Positions 52,384-60,137 of a stretch of DNA of 64,000 bases are shown here, one piece after another (position 1 is the first letter of the stretch; the number at the start of each line of letters is the position of its first letter). The notes beneath the pieces were generated by a model that did no database searches, was not told the origin of the DNA, and worked only from the letters and a program-made list of their open reading frames with translations. The translations under genes and the position numbers were made by a program. The stretch comes from Nocardia caishijiensis NBRC 108228. GTDB taxonomy: Bacteria; Actinomycetota; Actinomycetes; Mycobacteriales; Mycobacteriaceae. The DNA lies in the NCBI RefSeq assembly GCF_001612825.1, contig NZ_BDBE01000030.1:1-64000 (forward strand). The letters run 5' to 3'.

Positions 52384-53865
52384 TCAGGCCAGTGTGTCGA
52401 GCAGGGGCTGCGGCAGGCCGTAGGACTTGCATTCGATGTAGGCGTCGAAGCCTTCGAGTCCGGCTTCACGGCCGATGCCGCTGTTCTTGAAGCCTCCGAG
52501 CGGGGCGAAGAAGCCGGCGGGGGTCCCGTTGACTTCGACAGTGCCGGTGCGGATGTGGCGTGCGACCGCCAGCGCGTGGGCGGGGTCGGCGGCGAAGACC
52601 GAGCCGTTGAGGCCGTAGTCGGAGTTGTTGGCGATATCGATCGCCTCGGCTTCGGTGTCGAAGGTGTGCACGGTCAGTACCGGACCGAACACCTCCTCCT
52701 GGGCGATCCGCGCGTTGGGGTCGACGTCGCCGAAGATCGTCGGTTCGACGTACCACCCTCGGTCCAAACCCTCGGGCCTGCCACCGCCGACGAGCACCTG
52801 GGTGCCCTCGGACCTGGCCTGCGCGATATAGGCCTCCACCCGTTCGCGCTGAGCGCTGGTCACCAACGGGCCGAGCTCGGTCGCCGGATCGAGCGGGTCA
52901 CCGATCGGCATCGAGCCGACCATGTCGCGCAATCGGTCGTAGAGCTCGTCGCGCAGCGAACGGGCCACCACGATGCGGGTCTTGTTGCTGCACACCTGGC
53001 CGGTGTTGCGCAGCGACAGCGCCCGGATCACCGGCACCACGGCATCGAGGTCGGCGTCGTCGAGCAGCACCGCGGCAGACTTCCCACCGAGCTCGAGGGT
53101 GACCCGGCGCAGATCCTGCCCGCAGATGGCGGCGATCCGGCGGCCCGCGGCCGTCGAGCCGGTGAACGAGACCTTGTCGATGCCGCAATGGCGGACCAGG
53201 TGCTCACTGACCTCGCGTCCGGCGACGACGATGTTCACCACGCCGTCGGGCAGACCGGCCTGTTCGAAGATCTCGGCGAGCAGATACGCCGACATCGCGG
53301 TCTCCGGCGACGGCTTCAGCACAGCGGTGCATCCTGCCAGCAGCGCGGGCGCCAGCTTGATGATCGCGATCTGCAGCGGTGCGTTCCACGGCACCACCGC
53401 GGCCACGACCCCGACGGGTTCGCGCGTGACGAGTGCGTTGCCGGTGACCGAGCGGCGGATATCGGACCACTGGTACTGCGGAGCGAGCTCGAGGAACGCA
53501 TCGAGCAGCATCCGGGTCCCCATCGACTGCATCCGTGTCGACAGCGTGATCGGACACCCCATCTCGGCGCTGATCAGGCGAGCGACCTCGTCCTGGCGGT
53601 CCGCGAGGATCTCGCTCACCCGGGTGAGCACCGCTATCCGCTCGGCGAGTTCCATCCGGGGCCACGGGCCGCGATCGAAGGCGGCGCGGGCGGCACCGAC
53701 AGCAGCGTCGATGTCGGCCTCGCTGCCCTCGGCGATGCGGGCGAGGGGTTCCTCGGTGGCGGGGGAGACCACCTCGAACGTGCGCTGGGTTGCCGGATTC
53801 ACCCACCCGCCGCCGATGAACAGCTTGTCGAACTGTCCCTGCCACAACTCTGTCTGAACACTCAT
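52384..53865 (-). CDS. Aldehyde dehydrogenase
   Basis: 493 residues. Catalytic Cys292 (NTGQVC), Glu258 (LELGGKS), Asn161 (VPWNAP) and FTGSTAAG are intact. It is closest in style to the ALDHs at 5202 and 32565. It leads a two-gene minus-strand operon with MmgE/PrpD. The promoter lies in the 278-base divergent region before the CoA-transferase at 54144, which has two AT-rich elements. Confidence 0.92.
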   Translation of the reverse strand: MSVQTELWQGQFDKLFIGGGWVNPATQRTFEVVSPATEEPLARIAEGSEADIDAAVGAARAAFDRGPWPRMELAERIAVLTRVSEILADRQDEVARLISAEMGCPITLSTRMQSMGTRMLLDAFLELAPQYQWSDIRRSVTGNALVTREPVGVVAAVVPWNAPLQIAIIKLAPALLAGCTAVLKPSPETAMSAYLLAEIFEQAGLPDGVVNIVVAGREVSEHLVRHCGIDKVSFTGSTAAGRRIAAICGQDLRRVTLELGGKSAAVLLDDADLDAVVPVIRALSLRNTGQVCSNKTRIVVARSLRDELYDRLRDMVGSMPIGDPLDPATELGPLVTSAQRERVEAYIAQARSEGTQVLVGGGRPEGLDRGWYVEPTIFGDVDPNARIAQEEVFGPVLTVHTFDTEAEAIDIANNSDYGLNGSVFAADPAHALAVARHIRTGTVEVNGTPAGFFAPLGGFKNSGIGREAGLEGFDAYIECKSYGLPQPLLDTLA

Positions 53866-53970
53866 GGGTAGACCTGTCGTCCTCGTCGGCGATTGTGTCC
53901 GGGTGGGAAATCCCTGGTCAGCGGTGGTTCAGCGCGCGGCGACCCGTCGGTGCCATGTGACCCGGCTCAT

Positions 53971-53991
53971 GTAAAGTATATGATATAACTT
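53971..53991. promoter_or_regulatory. AT-rich element upstream of ALDH-MmgE operon
   Basis: GTAAAGTATATGATATAACTT lies about 105 bases upstream of the minus-strand ALDH start and matches the recurrent GATATAA core. Confidence 0.45.
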
Positions 53992-54101
53992 AGCGCACAG
54001 GCCAGGGCTGCTGTGCTCGCCGCCACTGTGTCTATTCTGTCGGTTGCCGTCGTGCACCGATCGACCTTCGCTGGGTGTGGCCCACGACACCGCGATGCCG
54101 C

Positions 54102-54117
54102 GATAATATATAATATG
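54102..54117. promoter_or_regulatory. AT-rich element GATAATATATAATATG
   Basis: 27 bases upstream of the CoA-transferase ATG at 54144, with a -10 like TATAAT inside. Contains the near-symmetric ATAATATATAAT. Confidence 0.5.
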
Positions 54118-54143
54118 AGCACGTGACTAGAGGGAGACAGGCT

Positions 54144-55316
54144 ATGCAGCACAGGCCGCTCGACGGAATCCGGATTCTGGAGATCGGGGGCTACATCTCG
54201 CTCCCGTTCGCCACCTCCATGTTGTGCGCCCTCGGTGCCGAAGTCGTGAAGGTGGAGCGGCCCGTTGTGGGCGAGGACTTCCGCCGTCACCAGAACGATG
54301 CCAGCCCGTACTTCCGTCAGTACAACACCGGCAAGCGCAGCCTGGCCGTCGACCTGAAGCAGCCCGAGGGCGTCGCTCTGGTCAAGGCGCTGATTCCGCG
54401 CTTCGACGTGGTGCTCGAGAACATGCGCCCCGGCAAGGTGGCCGCGATGGGCCTGGGCCCCGAGGTCTGTCGCGAGCTACGCCCGGACATCGTCTACGGC
54501 TCGGTCACCGGTTTCGGTGCGGGCGGTCCGCTCGCCGCCCGGCCGGCCTACGACACCATCGGGCAAGCCTTCGGTGGCCTGTATTCACTGCTCGGCGACG
54601 AGGGCCGTCCCCAGCTCACCGGCGGGTTGAGCGCCGATCTGGTCACCGGGCTGAGCACGGCCGCGGGTGTGCTCGCCGCGCTGGTCGGCCGGTACCGCAC
54701 CGGGGAACCGCAGCACGTGGAGACTTCGATCATGGAGGCCGTCAGTGTGCTTGTCACCGACGGCATCACCCAGGCTTTCGAACTCGGCGTCGACCCGACT
54801 CGGCGCAGCAGGCACCCGCAGGCGCAGAATTTCTGTGCGCCGACCGCCACGGGCGAGTACATCGCTGTGCATCTTTCGTCGTCGCAGAAGTTCTGGCAGG
54901 CGCTGTGCCGGGCGATGGATCGCGCCGATCTGGCTGTCGACCCGCGCTTCGCCGAGTACCGCCCGCGCGAGGCGAACTATTTCGAGCTCGCCCAGATCGT
55001 CGAGGCCGAATTCGAGCAGCGCTCGTTCGCGGAGTGGGAGAAGCGGCTCACCGCCGAAGACGTGCCGTTCGCCCCGGTGCTGTCGATGACCGGTTACGTC
55101 GAGCACGAGCAGGTCGGGTGGCTGCGCATGATCGAGCCGCAGGACGACGGGCTCGCATTGGTGCGTCCGCCGTGGCGCTTCGCCGGTGAACGGCCCGAAC
55201 GCCCCGGTGTCGCGCCGCGGGTGGGTGCGGATACGCGCGCGGTCGCCGGTGAGGTGTACCCGGCGGAGAAAGTCGACGAACTCGTGGCTGCGGGCGTACT
55301 TTCCGCGGACGGCTGA
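54144..55316 (+). CDS. Class III CoA-transferase
   Basis: 390 residues from the ATG at 54144 (AGGGAGA upstream). The catalytic aspartate is Asp165 in LSADLVTGL, with PAYDTIGQAFGG as the transferase-type helix. It should transfer CoA to an unidentified acid. The nitroreductase start overlaps its stop by one base (TGATG), so the two are coupled, an unusual pairing that suggests a shared pathway. Confidence 0.87.
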   Translation: MQHRPLDGIRILEIGGYISLPFATSMLCALGAEVVKVERPVVGEDFRRHQNDASPYFRQYNTGKRSLAVDLKQPEGVALVKALIPRFDVVLENMRPGKVAAMGLGPEVCRELRPDIVYGSVTGFGAGGPLAARPAYDTIGQAFGGLYSLLGDEGRPQLTGGLSADLVTGLSTAAGVLAALVGRYRTGEPQHVETSIMEAVSVLVTDGITQAFELGVDPTRRSRHPQAQNFCAPTATGEYIAVHLSSSQKFWQALCRAMDRADLAVDPRFAEYRPREANYFELAQIVEAEFEQRSFAEWEKRLTAEDVPFAPVLSMTGYVEHEQVGWLRMIEPQDDGLALVRPPWRFAGERPERPGVAPRVGADTRAVAGEVYPAEKVDELVAAGVLSADG

Positions 55317-56041
55317 TGATTACGCCGCCGTACGCCACGGAACGCACTGTGGGAGAAGACAAGTCGGGTGCGTTGGCCGAACTTCTCACCAGCCGGTGGA
55401 GCTGCCGGGCGTTCGAATCACGCGAGGTGCCTCGGCCGGTGATCGAGCGTCTGCTCAGTCTCTCGCAGCGCTGCGCGTCGTGGTGCAATACCCAGCCCTG
55501 GCAGGTGATCGTCACCAGCGGCCAGGGTACCGAGCGGTTCCGTGCGGCTTTGGCCGAGTATGCCGCGACTCGGGGTGGTGAGCTGGGTGACGAGTTCGAT
55601 TTTCCGCCACCGGCGGACTATCGCGGCGTGTACCGCGAGCGCCGGCGCGAGACCGGCTGGCAACTGTACGAGGCGGTGGGCGTAGAACGCGGTGACCGGG
55701 CGGCGTCGGCACGGCAGGCGTTCGAGAACTTCCGTCTCTTCGGGGCGCCGCATGTCGCGATCGTCACCACGGCCGCCGACCAGGGTGTGTACGGCGCCGT
55801 GGACTGCGGCCTCTACCTCGGCACCTTCCTGCTGGCCGCGACCAGCCTCGGCATCGCTACTGTTCCGCAGGCCGCCCTCGCGGGCCGGTCGGCGTTCGTC
55901 CGGGAGTACTTCGACATCCCTGCGGATCGAAAGATCTTGGCGGGCATATCGTTCGGCTACCCCGATGCCGATCACCCCGCCAACAGTTATCGCACCAGGC
56001 GCGCACCGTTGGACGAGGTCGTGACCTGGTGTAGCGAGTAG
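55316..56041 (+). CDS. Nitroreductase-family flavoprotein
   Basis: 241 residues. RWSCRAFESREVPRPVIERLL and SWCNTQPWQVIV are the FMN-binding start; CGLYLGTFLLAATSLGIATVPQAAL and SFGYPDADHPAN are the later family blocks. Family members reduce nitro groups, quinones or enoyl systems with NAD(P)H, or oxidise flavin. Coupled to a CoA-transferase, it may reduce an unsaturated acyl intermediate, but no substrate can be named. A very long hairpin follows. Confidence 0.85.
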   Translation: MITPPYATERTVGEDKSGALAELLTSRWSCRAFESREVPRPVIERLLSLSQRCASWCNTQPWQVIVTSGQGTERFRAALAEYAATRGGELGDEFDFPPPADYRGVYRERRRETGWQLYEAVGVERGDRAASARQAFENFRLFGAPHVAIVTTAADQGVYGAVDCGLYLGTFLLAATSLGIATVPQAALAGRSAFVREYFDIPADRKILAGISFGYPDADHPANSYRTRRAPLDEVVTWCSE

Positions 56042-56075
56042 CCTTCCGATCTCGCCGGGCACGAGGCACGTATTC

Positions 56076-56131
56076 CAGCAATTGGGCCGGTATCGAAGAC
56101 AATGTCGTCTTCGATACCGGCCCAATTGCTG
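56076..56131. terminator. Exceptionally long perfect hairpin between convergent genes
   Basis: Two 25-base arms (56076-56100 and 56107-56131) are perfectly complementary around a 6-base loop AATGTC. It sits midway between the nitroreductase stop and the stop of the minus-strand CoA-transferase. A bidirectional terminator is likely. The length is well beyond the other terminators in the window. Confidence 0.75.
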
Positions 56132-56156
56132 TAGCCGAAGATGTTACGCCGCAATG

Positions 56157-57371
56157 TTATTCGGTGACGCCGAGAACACCTGCGGAATGCAGCTTTCCGA
56201 GTTCGCTGTCGCTGAGGCCGAGGATTTCGGCGAAGACCTGATCGGTGTCGGCGCCGAGGGCCGCGGCCGGGCGCACCGGGCCGTATTCGCTGTTCTCGCG
56301 GATCGGGCTGTGTGCCGAGATGACCTGCCCGATACCGGGCTGGTCGACTTCGGTCAGCACTCGGCTGCCGATTCCCGCCTCGAAATCGGCCACAACGTCG
56401 CTCATCTGGCGGTAGCGGCTCCACAGCACGCCGGCTTCGGTGAGCGCCGCGCCCACGGCATCGAGAGGCAGCCGGGCGAACCACGGTCGCATCACCGCCG
56501 CGATCGTCTCGCGGTGGATATACCTGTGCGCCTCGTCGGCGAAGTCCACACCCAGCGTCTGCTCGAGCGAGGCGATCACCTTCGCCGTATCCGTCGCCGT
56601 GCACAACGCCTGCCACTGACGCGGCGTGAGCGCTACCACCATGACTCGTCCCTCGTCGGCGGTGACGAAGTCGGCGCCGAACGAGCCGTACATGTAGTTG
56701 CCGTGGCGCGGGCGGTCACCGCGTTCCCGGACCTCGCTGAGCCACCCCAGGTTGGCGACGCCGGCCAGGGCGACATCGGCCAGCGCGATCTGCAGGTGCG
56801 CGCCCTCGCCGGACCGTTCCCGGCGGTGCAGGGCGGCGAGCAGTGCGGTGGTCGCGGTCATCCCGGCGACCAGATCCCACGCGGGCAGCACATGATTCAC
56901 TGGCGTACGAGAATCGGCGGGCCCGGTGAGATCGGTGACGCCGACCTCGGTGTTGACCGTGTAGTCCACCGCGGGACCGCCACCGGCCTGACCACCGATG
57001 TGCACTTTGATCACATCGGCTCGCCGATCGGCGAGGGCCTCGTAGGAGAACCACGGTCGCCCGACCGCGTTGTCCACGACGATTCCCGCATCCTTGCCCG
57101 GTGCGGTCGCCAGCGCCAGGACGAGTTCCCGACCCTGCTCGCTGCGCACGTCGACGGCGATCGACTGCTTTCCGCGATTGAGCGAATTCCAGTACAGGCT
57201 CTCGCCGTTGCTCTTGGCGACCGGCCACCGGCGGTAGTCGGGCCCGCCGCCGAGCGGGTCGACCCGGATGACCCGCGCGCCGAGCTGGGCGAGGGTCATC
57301 CCCGCCGACGGTCCCGCCACGAAACTGGCGAACTCGACGACGCGCAGACCCGCCAGCGGCTGCCCGCTCAC
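56157..57371 (-). CDS. CoA-transferase similar to 2-methylfumaryl-CoA isomerase (mesaconyl-CoA C1-C4 transferase)
   Basis: 404 residues, class III fold, with Asp166 in LPAWDLVAGM as the catalytic aspartate. The N-terminal half reads FASFVAGPSAGMTLAQLGARVIRVDP, GGGPDYRRWPVAK, and WNSLNRGKQSIAVDVR. From memory these blocks are characteristic of 2-methylfumaryl-CoA isomerase (Mct) of the 3-hydroxypropionate bicycle and its relatives, and differ from the other six class III proteins here. Mct moves CoA within mesaconate from C1 to C4. With the mesaconyl-C4-CoA-hydratase-like gene and CitE lyases it supports a C5 dicarboxylate route. Confidence 0.78.
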   Translation of the reverse strand: MSGQPLAGLRVVEFASFVAGPSAGMTLAQLGARVIRVDPLGGGPDYRRWPVAKSNGESLYWNSLNRGKQSIAVDVRSEQGRELVLALATAPGKDAGIVVDNAVGRPWFSYEALADRRADVIKVHIGGQAGGGPAVDYTVNTEVGVTDLTGPADSRTPVNHVLPAWDLVAGMTATTALLAALHRRERSGEGAHLQIALADVALAGVANLGWLSEVRERGDRPRHGNYMYGSFGADFVTADEGRVMVVALTPRQWQALCTATDTAKVIASLEQTLGVDFADEAHRYIHRETIAAVMRPWFARLPLDAVGAALTEAGVLWSRYRQMSDVVADFEAGIGSRVLTEVDQPGIGQVISAHSPIRENSEYGPVRPAAALGADTDQVFAEILGLSDSELGKLHSAGVLGVTE

Positions 57372-57449
57372 CCGTGTACCACCAGGGAACCCTCGAAATG
57401 ACCCGGCATCTGCATCGCGCTACTCCTTCAACCGCTGCGGACTGTTTGA

Positions 57450-57464
57450 AATATAATATATCCG
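57450..57464. promoter_or_regulatory. AT-rich element upstream of Mct-like gene
   Basis: AAATATAATATATCC, about 80 bases upstream of the minus-strand start at 57371 and just beyond the propeller stop. Confidence 0.5.
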
Positions 57465-57469
57465 AAGGG

Positions 57470-58606
57470 TCAAGGCGTGAGCACCATGATCGGTCCGTCG
57501 CCCAGGACGGTGCCGGTGTCCACCGACGGCAAGGTGGAAAGGGTCAACGTTCCGTCGGGGCGCACGTCGTAGGTATGTACCCGGGTGGTGATTCCGGTGG
57601 TCAGCACGTCGGCGGCGTAGACGTGCCGCTCGTCGTCGCTGAGCACAAGCGTGCCGGGGCCGGAACCGGGAGGCGCGGGATAGGGCGAACCCGGGAGGGC
57701 GGCCAGGGCGCCGTCCTCGCCGATCGAGTACCCGGCCACCCCACCGCCGGCGACCACGGGCACGTAGACCCGCGCGCCGTCGGCGGTGACCTCGGCTCCA
57801 TGCGGCATCAATGCGCTGGCATACGGCGACCCGGGCGTGGGTGTGAGTTGGCCGTCCGGGCCGATGGAGTAGCCGGAGATGTTGCCGCCCAACTCGTTGC
57901 TCACATAGACGAAACGGCCGTCCGGGGTGTAGCCGGGATTCACCGGCAGCGCACCGCCGGACACCGGAGCGCCGATCGGAGTGAGTGTGCCGTCGGGCCC
58001 GATCGAGAAACTGGAGATCAGGCTGTCGAAGGGGCTGACGAAGCGCAGGAATCGGCCGTCCGGGTCGATCCGGATCATCGGGATGGTGCTGAACCCCGGT
58101 ACGGAGATCGAAGCGATCTGCGTCAGCGCGCCGGACGGGTCGACCGAGTAGGTCCTGATGTGCCCGGGCACTCCGCCGACGGCGACGAACAGCAGACTGC
58201 CGTCCGTGGACAGGGTCGAGGTGATCGGAACGCCGCCACCGATATCTACCGCGGCCCCGGGGATCGGGCGAAGAGCGCCCGCATAGTCGATCTGAAATCC
58301 GGTGACCCGCTGTTCACCCGCCTGGGTGACGTAGACGTGGCGCCCGTTCGGTGCGAGGGCCAGGGACATGACGCCGAGACCGACGGGTGTCTGGCCGACT
58401 TTCGTCAGGCCGCCGCCCGATTCCACGCGCAGTACGGTCACGTCACCGCTGACTGTGCCACCCACGAGGAGGAATTGGGTGTCGTCGACGGGCTCGGCCG
58501 CTGCCGGGGACATCGCCCCCGTGCTCAACAGGGCGATCGCTACTGTGATTGCCGCCTTCTTGGTCCGTGCGGCGAAACCTGTGGTCCCCTTGCTGGATGT
58601 CGTCAT
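57470..58606 (-). CDS. Secreted beta-propeller, lactonase-like (paralogue of 34340-35476)
   Basis: 378 residues, the same length as its paralogue. The signal peptide is in residues 1-38 (TKKAAITVAIALLSTGAMSPAAA). The mature part holds repeated blades: VNPGYTPDGRFVYVSNELGGNISGY, AEVTADGARVYVPV and LSDDERHVYAAD. It shares the TGITTRVHTYDV-type last blade with the other copies. Lactonase fold (PF10282-like); catalytic use is uncertain. A TGTCC-N8-GGACA site lies 113-130 bases upstream. Secretion suggests action on an extracellular substrate or at the cell wall. Confidence 0.8.
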   Translation of the reverse strand: MTTSSKGTTGFAARTKKAAITVAIALLSTGAMSPAAAEPVDDTQFLLVGGTVSGDVTVLRVESGGGLTKVGQTPVGLGVMSLALAPNGRHVYVTQAGEQRVTGFQIDYAGALRPIPGAAVDIGGGVPITSTLSTDGSLLFVAVGGVPGHIRTYSVDPSGALTQIASISVPGFSTIPMIRIDPDGRFLRFVSPFDSLISSFSIGPDGTLTPIGAPVSGGALPVNPGYTPDGRFVYVSNELGGNISGYSIGPDGQLTPTPGSPYASALMPHGAEVTADGARVYVPVVAGGGVAGYSIGEDGALAALPGSPYPAPPGSGPGTLVLSDDERHVYAADVLTTGITTRVHTYDVRPDGTLTLSTLPSVDTGTVLGDGPIMVLTP

Positions 58607-58718
58607 CGACGTTCCTTCCGGCGCGTGAGCGCTTTTCCCGACTGGCCGCGGGATTCCGCGGTGCCCCGGGCGCTACCTCCCGGGTCGTTCGAATGTAGGA
58701 ACGTCCGAGCGCGAGGAG

Positions 58719-58736
58719 TGTCCAGGAATTCGGACA
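58719..58736. promoter_or_regulatory. TGTCC-N8-GGACA operator, copy 5
   Basis: TGTCC, spacer AGGAATTC, GGACA, upstream of the minus-strand propeller. The paralogous propeller has the same motif, so the site was probably kept through duplication or selected twice. Confidence 0.6.
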
Positions 58737-58740
58737 GGGT

Positions 58741-59001
58741 TCACGGGGAGCCCGTCATCCGGCGCATCGAGACGGGGGCGCGCCAGCCGCAGGGGAGACC
58801 GCAGGTGGCTATCACCTCGTGCTGGATGGAACCGTCGCCGAAGTGCTTCACCACTCTCGAAGCCGAGGCCGGGTAACCGCACGCGCCGCATCTGCCGAAG
58901 TAGTCGAGCAGTTCGTGGACGGTGATGCGGACAGGCGTCGGCGGTTCTTGCTCAGCGAAGGGCTGGGGATCGCGGCCCGAGGCCGAGGGATAATTACGCA
59001 T
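58741..59001 (-). CDS. Small Cys-rich (zinc-ribbon-like) protein, possibly leaderless
   Basis: 86 residues with Cys38-x2-Cys41 and Cys67-x3-Cys71 in YFGRCGACGYPAS and IATCGLPCGWRAP, a likely metal site. I recall short actinobacterial proteins of this LLDYFGRCG-type but no known function. The only in-frame ATG (59001) has no ribosome site; instead TAATATATT lies directly upstream, so a leaderless mRNA is plausible. If so, the AT-rich element is its -10. Confidence 0.55.
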   Translation of the reverse strand: MRNYPSASGRDPQPFAEQEPPTPVRITVHELLDYFGRCGACGYPASASRVVKHFGDGSIQHEVIATCGLPCGWRAPVSMRRMTGSP

Positions 59002-59010
59002 AATATATTA
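58995..59010. promoter_or_regulatory. AT-rich element TACGCATAATATATTA
   Basis: Overlaps the ATG of the small Cys-rich gene on the minus strand. The core CATAATATAT matches the copy before the MaoC operon at 40718. Confidence 0.5.
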
Positions 59011-59062
59011 AAAACCGTCACAGTGTTGTGACCGGAGGGCGGGTCCGGTTCGTTCGAAAGGG

Positions 59063-59941
59063 CTAGTTGGGGTGGTCCGCCGGGTCCCGTTCCGGGGCCG
59101 GGGCCGACCATGAGGTGAGGATCCGCAGCTTCTCATGAGAGGTCGTGCCGGGCTCGGCCGACCAGAGGACGAGCTGCTGTTCCGAATCACCCGACGAGCT
59201 GAAAGTGTCCCAGTTCAGGGTCATCTCGCCGACATCCGGATGGTTGAGTGTCTTCGAGCCGAACTCCTGCCGAGCCACATTGCGAGCCGCCCACCACTGC
59301 CGGAACTGCTCGTCGGCGATGGACAGCTCACCGACCAGCGCGGTGAGCTGGGGGTCGGTCGGATTGGCCGCGGCATCCATGCGGAGGATGGCGACGCACG
59401 TGCGCGCGACGCTCTCCCAGTCGTCGTAGAGGGTGCGCATCGCCGGATCGGTGAAGACCATCCGCACATAGTTGCGCTGTCGCGGAGTCATCTGGCCGAA
59501 GTCGGTGATCAACGCCGCCGCCAGGTGGTTCCAGGCGAGGATGTCGAGGTAGCGCCCGAACACCAGGGCTGGGGTTTCGGTGAGCTGGTCGAGCAGTCGC
59601 TGCAGCTGAGGGCGCACAGTCTTCTGGCCTCGTTTGGCCGGTCGGCGATCGGAACGGCGAACCAAGTTCTCCGCGTAGTCGCGCTGGGCGTCGTCGAGGC
59701 GCAGAACGCGCACCAACGCGTCGAGGACCGGCTCCGACGGTGCGAGACGGCCCTGCTCGATCCGGGTGTAATAGTCGTGGCTGATCGCGGCCAGGTCCGC
59801 CACCTCCTCGCGGCGCAAACCTGCGACCCGGCGCGCGGCGGCGCTGTGGACACTCAGACCCACCTCCTCCGGGCTGAGCTCGGCACGCCGCGCTTTCAGG
59901 AATCCGCCCAGCTCGCGAAGGTGAGGTGCTCTCTCGGTCAT
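59063..59941 (-). CDS. XRE-family regulator with MmyB-like C-terminal domain
   Basis: 292 residues. HTH_31-type start: LGGFLKARRAELSPEEVGL, RRVAGLRREEVADLAAISHDYYTRIEQGR and PSEPVLDALVRVLRLDDAQ. The C-terminal domain (about 110-280) has VFGRYLDILAWNHLAAALI and FTDPAMRTLYDDWE, the MmyB-like ligand region that in some members binds a fatty acid. It is divergent from the GAF-Fis regulator, with a TGGGA-N8-TCCCA repeat between them. Targets unknown. Confidence 0.88.
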   Translation of the reverse strand: MTERAPHLRELGGFLKARRAELSPEEVGLSVHSAAARRVAGLRREEVADLAAISHDYYTRIEQGRLAPSEPVLDALVRVLRLDDAQRDYAENLVRRSDRRPAKRGQKTVRPQLQRLLDQLTETPALVFGRYLDILAWNHLAAALITDFGQMTPRQRNYVRMVFTDPAMRTLYDDWESVARTCVAILRMDAAANPTDPQLTALVGELSIADEQFRQWWAARNVARQEFGSKTLNHPDVGEMTLNWDTFSSSGDSEQQLVLWSAEPGTTSHEKLRILTSWSAPAPERDPADHPN

Positions 59942-59973
59942 TTCTCCACGATATGCCCGTCGGCGACGCTCTG

Positions 59974-59995
59974 CCTGGGAGAAATCCTTCCCAGG
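59974..59995. promoter_or_regulatory. TGGGA-N8-TCCCA inverted repeat, copy 2
   Basis: Perfect 7-base arms CCTGGGA and TCCCAGG around GAAATCCT, between the divergent XRE and GAF-Fis regulator genes, 33 bases from the XRE start. Confidence 0.5.
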
Positions 59996-60043
59996 TCGAC
60001 CGGAAAATGCCCGGCATCACGGCAAAAGCCGAGGAACCAAGCA

Positions 60044-60065
60044 GATATTGTGTATAAAATACAAG
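60044..60065. promoter_or_regulatory. AT-rich promoter region of GAF-Fis gene
   Basis: GATATTGTGTATAAAATACAA contains a -10-like TATAAAAT and the short inverted repeat TGTAT-TTTAT/ATACA. It lies about 75-95 bases upstream of the GAF-Fis ATG. Confidence 0.4.
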
Positions 60066-60137
60066 TGTGCTCGGTCACAGGGGTCCGAGCGTCGACCGCA
60101 TGTGCAGGCGGTCGGGACAAGGTGGTGTTGAGTATCC

